Shown piece by piece: positions 59,206-64,000 of a stretch of 64,000 bases of DNA (its first letter is position 1; the number at the start of each line of letters is the position of its first letter). A program made the translations under genes and the position numbers. Below the pieces are notes generated by a model that saw nothing but the letters and a program-made list of their open reading frames with translations, was not told the origin of the DNA and did no database searches. The DNA is from Syncephalis fuscata (lineage: Eukaryota > Zoopagomycota > Zoopagomycetes > Zoopagales > Piptocephalidaceae): positions 620,001-684,000 of the forward strand of contig JAHLTZ010000008.1 in assembly GCA_025786725.1 (NCBI GenBank), in the 5' to 3' direction.

Positions 59206-60574
59206 GTTGTTGTAGTTATTATTTAAAAGATATTAAGTAAAAACAATGATTAGCGATAGTGCTAGTTTACTAGATGTGTAATTAACAACAACAACAATAG
59301 CGTGTTAGAAGGATAATAGATTATACGAGTAGTATTGGCGTGTGGATGTCTGGACAAGAGTAACGGTCGATATACTAGGCATATTTATGCTAAACTGTTA
59401 TTGCTACAAGTCTATGCAGTAGGCAGGTTTGTAAACACCTTCCATTAGCGGCATGGCGCTAAAGACACACTTGATAATGCGCACCTCATGATGTAATGTT
59501 TTGACCATAACTTGTTTTCTACAAACCCTGCTACTTTGGCCAGCTACAGTCTTCATGTGGTCTTGTTCTACCAAATGCACCTATTAGATCATTGTATTTA
59601 GTCAGAAACGGGATACAGCCCCATACTGCGGAGCCCATTGATTTGCGTGCAAGTTTGCCTAATATCCAATAAGATTAATGTTGGTGTAACCAACGATGGC
59701 AGTAACCGCATGATAGTAGAGAAACAATGACATAATTTCTGGCAATACAATCAAAAAAGACAAGGCCGTTTACCATGTGTATGGGCGTGTAAGAACAATG
59801 TAGCTACTGCCAAAGGAAGATGGGCCAGTTAAGCTCCACAGGTGACTAGCCCATATAGAGATGGTCATAAACCAATAAGCACCATTATTTGAAGCTATGG
59901 ATGTGAATTGGCATCGTACAACATAGGCCACGCTGTTTTCTATCTCGGCTTATGGCTGGTAATTTGAAATTCAGCGCCAGTCTATCATGGATGAATATTG
60001 AATGATAGACAAGATAACACAAAGCGATCGCAAACTCACGCATGTGGAATGTTCCTTGCATTAGTACAATATAGCAAATTGGTGTAGCAATATCATTTAT
60101 CCGTAACGTCATCCTTTTAATAAAAACAGCTATTATTCTTGTTAATTGCTTGTTAAAGTTTATATATATATATATATTATATAGTTATAAGAAATAGAAC
60201 ACATTTGATTTACGATAGATCTACATAATTGATGTATGATTAAATATCAACTTATTATGGATTAATTACACAACAATGCTTTATTCTGAACTATGGCATT
60301 ATACTGCTAAATAAATATTAAACGCAATCAACAATCTATACATGGTCACAACTATAACTATATAGCTATTAATTAATTATATCTCTGTCTAATAATGGTT
60401 TTCTTTACAGAAGCTATTTATTTGCACTAATTAAATTAGTTAACAAGTAGCAAAGGTCAACTAAAAAACAATGATTTGATCATTACTTACCAGTAAATAT
60501 CAGTCACGTGTTTTGTAACATTATCTTTTCTTTTTCTTTATTTTTTGTATTTTTGCACGGTAAATTCCACTTCA
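59206..60574. other. Spacer with a GC-richer, fragmentary coding-like block
   Basis: 59206-59400 is promoter of the Thr-rich gene. From about 59400 to 60115 base composition is more balanced, and minus-strand frames of 60-75 codons occur (for example 60112-59885 and one reading MVKTLHHEVRIIKCVFSAMP near 59500), broken by stops. I cannot assign a family. 60116-60574 is AT-rich with (TA)n at 60162-60176. Confidence 0.4.
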
Positions 60575-62038
60575 ATGTCGACACCTAAGGGAAAGAAGCC
60601 ATTTACTGGCGGTAATGGACAAAGTAAACGAAATACTAACAGTAATTGCAATGGAAAACTTCAGAAAACAGCAAATAAGAATACGAATGGTGCGGCAAAG
60701 AAATCTCTACAACAAAAGCCAACAATAAAGCCTATAACAAAACAAACAGCAACAACGCCGCAAAAAACAGCAAACTATCCAATGTTAATACAAATACTGA
60801 AAAGAAAATTATTGAAGTTATTGATTCAAAAAAGAAATTAATAAATGAACCAGTCTATTTGGGCTATCCAGACATTGAGGTGGAAAAGAATGATGCTACC
60901 GCAGATGCACAACAAACCTACATTGGTGGACATCCAGTAAGTATTAATTATTGCTAACGATTTAATCAATTAATTTGTTAATTTTAATATAGATTTGGCT
61001 AGATGACACACAAATGCCAGACAATCAGATAATTAAATGTGGTGGCTGTGGCAATCCAATGTATTTATTAGTACAATCCTATGCACCATTAGAACATCGT
61101 CCCCATGAACGTGTACTCTATGTATGGGGCTGTAATCGTCGACAGTGTATGCGTAAACCCAATAGGTAATTATACTATTCTACATATTACTATATAGATC
61201 ACTCATTCACTGGTAATATATAGTTTTCGAGCATTACGTGCCGTTCAAATGAATCAATCCTATGCACGGAAATTAGCTGCCAATAAAGAATCACGTAAAA
61301 AATCCACCGCCCCACTTGTCAATTCTCATCATTCTGCAACCAACAAAACAGCCATGCAATCCACTTCACAGTCATCTATGGGATTTGGTGTATCAACACA
61401 AAGTACGAATACATTTTCTGTAAGTTAATATAGTCATAAATATCTATTTATTAATAGTTAAAATTAGTTAGGTGACTTGTGGAATACCAGTACTGAGCCA
61501 TCATTAGTATCCAACATTCTATTTAGTGAACAAAATAATGAAGCAGATATACTAGTGGAGGTAATGTAAATACATTTACAAATAACCAATATCTAATTTA
61601 TAGTAGAAATTAAATAGTATAGCACTTGATTCTTTACCAGAAATCAAATTAAAAAGTTAGGCAAGTATATAGTAGATAGGCTATAGCTATTATGCTTATT
61701 ATGATATACCATTTAGACACCAAGCATGAATGGCCAACAAAACTACCTGCTTTTAAGCACTACTGGATAGATATTGAAGAAGAGTTTTTAGAACAGCACT
61801 CACTTGATAAATTAAAAGAGAAATACGCTAAATATATGGAACTCCAATCGATGGAAGAATCAATCGATGATAATCATGGACATGAAGGCACAGACTGGGA
61901 TCCAGAACCATACGAGAAGAGCTGGAAACCCAAAGGGTTTGATAAGGCATTTAAGAAGTTTACTGAAATTGTCCAAGAGAATCCAGAACAATGCATTCGG
62001 TAAATAACGCTATTTAACCAGTTAATCACTCATTTAAC

Positions 62039-62080
<42 letters not shown>

Positions 62081-62490
62081 TAATTGATTGATTGATTAAT
62101 TAATTGATATCTAGTTATCAATGGAAAGGCAACCCGCTATTGTATACCCAACAAGATGAAACAGCAGCTCTTTTACACAGTGCTTTATCGTCATCGTCGC
62201 TTGTTCCACCGCCCTGCCCCGTATGTGGTGCACCGCGCATCTTTGAACTACAACTTATGCCTAATCTATTGAGCGCACTTGCTACCTCCACGTATCGTCA
62301 ATCGAACCGTAACGATCAACACAGCGATAACGCCGACCCACTTGATATGGGCATGGAATGGGGTACTATTTTTGTATTAACTTGTGAACAGGATTGTTTC
62401 AGTCGTGATAGTGCCATTGAAGATAGTGCCATTGAGGATGGAGCAGTTAGATTTCATGAGGAATTGGTTTTACTACAACACGAAATATAA
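60575..62490 (+). CDS. TSR4: PDCD2 / Tsr4-like ribosome biogenesis protein, one frame break
   Basis: PDCD2-family proteins are dedicated chaperones of ribosomal protein uS5 (Rps2) and are needed for 20S rRNA processing. The basic N-terminus (MSTPKGKKPFTGGNGQSKRN) leads to YIGGHP|IWLDDTQMPDNQIIKC. The zinc-binding part is CGGCGNPMYLLVQSYAPLEH ... RVLYVWGCNRRQCMRK. Further exons carry a polar linker, then GFDKAFKKFTEIVQENPEQC, YQWKGNPLLYTQQDE, CPVCGAPRIFELQLMPNLLS and MEWGTIFVLTCEQDC, the full PDCD2_C signature. One base is missing near 60767-60773: QKTA must pass into the frame KLSNVNTNTEKKIIEV. Upstream in-frame Met at 60545 is in the T-rich leader and less likely as start. Confidence 0.9.
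62041..62080 (+). repeat. (TAAC)n microsatellite within an intron of the PDCD2 gene
   Basis: About ten copies of ctaa/taac precede short ttga repeats in the last intron. TAAC is also the core of branch-point sequences, so branch-point choice may be loose here. Confidence 0.6.
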
Positions 62491-62780
62491 AGCATTTTCT
62501 ATTGACTAATTCTACACTTCTATCGTTACATGTTACTGTTACATCTATTATTGTCACCATATCCAAATAAGCAAAGGATGTATCGATGGAAGGGCACGTG
62601 ATATTGCTGGTCACCTTTACCCTGATCCTTTGCAGCCGTACCTTTCGTGCCCGCCTTAGGCACCATTAGTGTATTCAATATCCATAATATCTATTGTGTG
62701 TGTGTGTGTGTGTGTATTTATGTGTGTAGGAGTAAGTCAGCGTTTCTTCTTTTATTACACTTTTGATTGTTTCTATTTGA
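62491..62780. other. Promoter and leader of the RhoGAP gene
   Basis: Short spacer with a (TG)n run at 62694-62715; no gene. Confidence 0.45.
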
Positions 62781-64000
62781 ATGCTATTGGTAATGCTTGA
62801 ACCAAAGGGTGGTGACGCTTTACAAAGCGACCAACAACAACAACAACAACAAGAACAACAAGAACAGCAATTACCAGAACAGAAACCACCAACAAGTCAG
62901 CACAGCGATAACGAAGACAGCACTAAAGATACTACTAAAACACTTGTACCTATACTATCTTTACCGCCACCACCACCACCGTCGTTTTCACAGCCAGTAG
63001 CAGCTTTATCTCGTCGTAGTGGCCCTACGCTATCACTTGCTACAGTAACCGCCGCAGGTATTGCCGTATCACCTAGTGAAGAACACAATGACCCATTGGC
63101 GGCCGACCGATACACTCAACTATCCGATGATAGTCCAATGGGTAGTGGCTGTGTCACACCGGGCAGTCCCTCGAGTGTTTGCACTAACTTCTCAGCTACT
63201 GCTGGTCCATTGGGATTAGTGGCGGGTGGTGTGGTCACTCGGATACAAGCACTGGCCCAACGACAACCCGCTCGACCATTACGTGAAAAGGGGCTAGCCC
63301 AACGAGTGGAGGATTTAGCCGCTAGTGCTAGAGAAAATGTAGCGGGATGGAGTGCTCGGGCTCAAGTGGCCGGCAGTGAACTCGGTCTAGCTGTTGGTCA
63401 ATGGACCCGCGGATTACGTAAAGGTAAATAGGATAATATACACTACGTAACTATATTAATTGACGATTAGATGAACACCACCACCATCATCATGATAAAT
63501 CACATTTAGATGATGGATCTGAACATCATTTAAACAAGGATGAAGGCAGTGCATCGATGCCATCTACATTAAGTCATGAACATCAATTAAAAGAAGGGGT
63601 TATATTTGCTGTACCGCTCGAAGTGGCAGTCAGTGTGTCATCGATTGATGCTGACTGGCAAGTACCCGCAGTACTTATTCGATGTACAGAATTTCTTGAT
63701 GAGCACGGACTTAATGAAGTCGGTCTATATCGAATACCTGGTCGTTGGAGTGATGTCACTAGATTACGGCAACATTTTGATCGAGGATTGGATTTTGATT
63801 TATTAAATCCATCGATGGGTGAATCATATCATTTTGACGTAACTACAATTACTGCCAATACAGTAGCGACTTTATTAAAAATGTATTTACGTGAATTACC
63901 CGAATTATTATTTACACACACGCTACTGCCTTTATTTAATTCAAAATTACCTTGTTCAGCCTCTGCCGAATCAGATACCACGACTGACGAAGAATTAAAG
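62781..64000 (+). CDS. RhoGAP-domain protein (3' end outside window)
   Basis: GTPase-activating protein for Rho-type GTPases controlling actin and polarity. Exon 1 starts at 62781 (or Met 62796) with a Gln-rich stretch, PPPPPPSF and a disordered Ser/Thr region, then a helical ARENVAGWSARAQVAGSELG segment. A 47-nt intron (63424-63470) is followed by a His run (DEHHHHHHDKSHL) and the RhoGAP domain. GVIFAVPLEVAVSV is the domain start, VLIRCTEFLDEHGLNEVGLY RIPG carries the arginine finger (GLYRIPG), and TANTVATLLKMYLRELPELL contains the conserved KxYLRELPEP-like helix, with Leu-Leu where Glu-Pro is usual. The window ends inside the domain. Confidence 0.88.

Overview
The window is nuclear DNA of an early-diverging filamentous fungus, most likely Zoopagomycota or Mucoromycota. 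Nearly every gene is split by many introns of about 47-60 nt with GTAAGT-like donors, spacers are very AT-rich, and the protein set is fungal: Exo84, NoxR, Taf14, a Gac1-type PP1 subunit, an NPC2-like ML protein and a Crinkler-like protein. I see no rRNA or tRNA gene. The species is not identified.

Layout: 1-2878 exocyst Exo84 (3' part); 4093-4680 secreted ML lipid-binding protein; 5157-7221 MFS drug exporter; 7942-9186 signal-anchored kinase-like protein; 9712-10745 secreted PI-PLC-X protein; 11630-12540 Taf14-like YEATS protein, divergent from 12669-18638 kinesin-7; 21296-24591 PP1 glycogen-targeting subunit; 26291-27681 two paralogous Cys-rich secreted proteins; 28457-29753 unknown gene with a long intron; 32559-34918 the microexon gene; 36600-39498 transposon relics and a broken Crinkler-like gene; 40594-41106 small HABP4/STF2-like protein; 42031-43950 decayed gene; 44531-46312 IPK1; 46705-49039 NoxR; 51175-52959 CTP synthase, divergent from 53344-54304 Syf2; 55761-57521 unknown conserved protein; 58852-59205 Thr-rich secreted protein; 60575-62490 PDCD2/Tsr4; 62781-64000 RhoGAP protein (cut by the window end).

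The most exciting object is 32559-34918. A normal signal-peptide exon is followed by 27 tandem units of about 81 bp. Each unit is an intron ending in (A)TTAATAG or similar, then exactly 3 nt (twice 6 nt), then GTAAGT or similar. Splicing every unit in phase gives an uninterrupted mature peptide of 29-30 residues with six cysteines spaced C-x3-C-x3-C-x4-C-x3-C-x3-C, ending in a stop codon completed across the last junction. The mature domain of this secreted peptide appears to be assembled from three- and six-nucleotide exons, and every microexon is frame-neutral if skipped.

A caution for reading every gene here: at least eight genes, including the housekeeping CTP synthase, need one extra base at one or more places to restore a conserved frame. 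Most sites can be read as one base lost from a short homopolymer. This looks like systematic sequencing deletion error rather than gene death, so frame breaks are marked but most of these genes are treated as probably intact.
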